Source: an uncultured Spirochaetia bacterium (GTDB lineage Bacteria > Spirochaetota > CALGPD01). From it: a stretch of 7,134 nucleotides of DNA. Below, piece by piece: positions 5,981 to 7,134 of this stretch (within the stretch, counting starts at the first letter, position 1; each line of letters opens with the position of its first letter). The stretch is taken from assembly GCA_937960625.1 (NCBI GenBank), contig CALGPD010000406.1, positions 1 through 7,134 on the forward strand. The letters run 5' to 3'. The notes below the pieces were generated by a model. The model was not told where the DNA came from. It saw nothing but the letters and a program-made list of their open reading frames with translations, and did not search any database. The position numbers and the translations under genes are program-made.

Positions 5981-7134
5981 AATAAAATAGAAATCGCTGC
6001 CTTTGCCGGGTTCACTTTTTACACCGATTTTACCATCATGTGCATTAACAAGGAGTTTACAAATAGAAAGGCCGAGTCCTGTTCCGCGTTCCCCGATTGT
6101 TCCTTCTGTGGTTGTGCGTGAATATCTGTCAAAAATTTTTTCTGCCTTTTTTTTATCTATTCCCACACCATTATCAACAACGTGAGTTTCAATATTTCCT
6201 TCATGGTTTTTAAAACATTCTATTTTAATTTGTCCGCCAATGTTAGTAAATTTTAATGCGTTAGAAATTAAGTTGTTTAAAACCTGAACGATTTTTGGAA
6301 AGTCAAGTTTGGTTTTAATTTTACCTTTTACGTTCAAATTTAAATTTATATTTTTTTTCTCAGCAAGTATTTTTAAGGAATTGATACTCGTTTGTACTAC
6401 ATCTTTCATATATATTGGTTTCAAATCTATATTGAGCTTTTTCTCTCCTAAAGCTATTAAATCGAGAAGATGATTAATATAGTTCAATTGAATTTGAGCG
6501 CTTTCTTCAATATATTTAATCATTTCTCTGGAATCTTCAGACAAATCATCTTTTGCTAATAGCATATCAGTAAAGCCTAAAATCCCATTAAACGGAGAGC
6601 GGAGGTCATGTCCGACAATAGTTATAAATTCCTCTTTCATTTTTGTAAGTTTTTTTATATGAGTAATGTCTGAGGTGTATATCTGCCCAACTCCTAGTTT
6701 TGGAACTCCTATAATTGTAAAGTTATAGTACCTGGTATCAATTTTTACTTCTTGAACAAGATATTCTCCGTTCTCAATAAACTCTTTAGGTTTAAGTGAT
6801 TTAAGCACTGGGCAAAAGTTCATTACTTTTTTATTTGTCGGGTCAGTGTTCTGGAATAAAAATTTTTTTGCCGCTTCGTTATATAAAGTGATTTTACCGG
6901 TTTTTTCAAATCTAACAACAGGAGTAGGGTTATGTTGTGCAAAATATGCAAACCTGCGCAACTCTTCCCTTTCGTTTTTTTGTATGGTTATATCTCTGGC
7001 AATGGCATATACCATGCTTTCATTTCCGATAGTAACTTTTTGTGCTGTAACTTCAACCGGGAATTTTTTTCCAGTTTTAGTTTTTTGTATTGTTTCGAAT
7101 ATAACCTTATTTTGTTCATTCAAAACCCTATGAA
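5963..7134 (-). CDS. PAS-domain sensor histidine kinase, 5' end beyond the right edge
   Basis: This is the C-terminal part of a two-component sensor kinase. The frame stays open to the right edge and reads HRVLNEQNKVIFETIQ there, the interior of a PAS domain, so the gene is cut by the window. Numbering from the leucine codon at 7121-7123: the end of a first PAS domain (about 1-48, ending ARDIT); a second PAS domain (about 55-155, with VVRFEKTGKITLYNEAA); the dimerisation and phosphoacceptor helix with His172 in VGHDLRSPFNGILGF; and an ATPase domain with the N box NNLISNALKFT (283-293), G1 box DNGVGI (317-322), F box FDRYSR (331-336) and G2 box GERGTGLGLSI (344-354). All catalytic boxes look intact. 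It ends right after the ATPase domain, without a receiver domain. No membrane segment is visible in this part, and no response regulator gene is in the window. The signal is unknown; PAS domains may bind a small ligand or cofactor. Confidence 0.93.
   Translation of the reverse strand, partial: HRVLNEQNKVIFETIQKTKTGKKFPVEVTAQKVTIGNESMVYAIARDITIQKNEREELRRFAYFAQHNPTPVVRFEKTGKITLYNEAAKKFLFQNTDPTNKKVMNFCPVLKSLKPKEFIENGEYLVQEVKIDTRYYNFTIIGVPKLGVGQIYTSDITHIKKLTKMKEEFITIVGHDLRSPFNGILGFTDMLLAKDDLSEDSREMIKYIEESAQIQLNYINHLLDLIALGEKKLNIDLKPIYMKDVVQTSINSLKILAEKKNINLNLNVKGKIKTKLDFPKIVQVLNNLISNALKFTNIGGQIKIECFKNHEGNIETHVVDNGVGIDKKKAEKIFDRYSRTTTEGTIGERGTGLGLSICKLLVNAHDGKIGVKSEPGKGSDFYFILPQNK

Noticed and set aside
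6003..6185. Open + strand frames at 6003-6185 and 6846-7133
   Set aside because: Both are antisense to the ATPase and PAS parts of the histidine kinase and show no domain of their own.
1..7134. CRISPR array, tRNA/rRNA genes or mobile element
   Set aside because: I saw no spaced repeats, no tRNA cloverleaf or rRNA sequence, no transposase or integrase motif, and no long terminal inverted repeats.

Overview
This is a 7.1-kb window of AT-rich bacterial chromosome, roughly one-third G+C by eye. It carries seven recognisable protein genes plus the tail of an eighth. No RNA gene, insertion sequence, CRISPR array, phage gene or replication origin is visible. The polytopic membrane protein with a large predicted extracytoplasmic domain and the PAS/histidine-kinase signalling gene suggest a free-living, environmental, probably Gram-negative bacterium. 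The phylum cannot be fixed from this sequence. Most stops are TAA, and two of the clearest + strand start sites (SDR and membrane protein) carry GAGG- or AGGAG-type ribosome binding sites.

Layout, left to right: (1) bases 1-70 hold the last 22 codons of an unidentified + strand gene. (2) A - strand gene (about 102-1034) encodes an alpha/alpha-barrel protein of the prenyltransferase/squalene-cyclase repeat type. (3) Across a divergent gap lies a + strand extended short-chain dehydrogenase (NAD-dependent epimerase/dehydratase type, 1183-2217). (4) It is followed by a tiny cysteine-rich protein (2310-2498). (5) Two - strand methyltransferase genes come next: a LCM/TcmP-type small-molecule or protein methyltransferase (3565-4368) and, downstream of it, a beta-class DNA methyltransferase (2522-3514). 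(6) A second divergent gap (4369-4531) separates these from a + strand membrane protein of CreD-like layout (4532-5950). (7) The window ends with the 3' part of a - strand PAS-PAS histidine kinase (5963 to the right edge). Its 5' end lies outside the window.

The genes alternate in direction and do not form one obvious pathway. The only likely co-transcribed pair is the two methyltransferases. All three complete + strand genes or gene groups carry the same AT-rich nonamer TATTATATT 27-34 bases before the start codon, which I read as a shared -10-like promoter element. The DNA methyltransferase has no restriction endonuclease beside it and so looks like an orphan. The most unusual items are the small cysteine-rich protein, the squalene-cyclase-fold protein without a cyclase acid motif, and the DNA methyltransferase with its basic N-terminal extension. 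I see no convincing evidence of an entirely new multi-gene system here.
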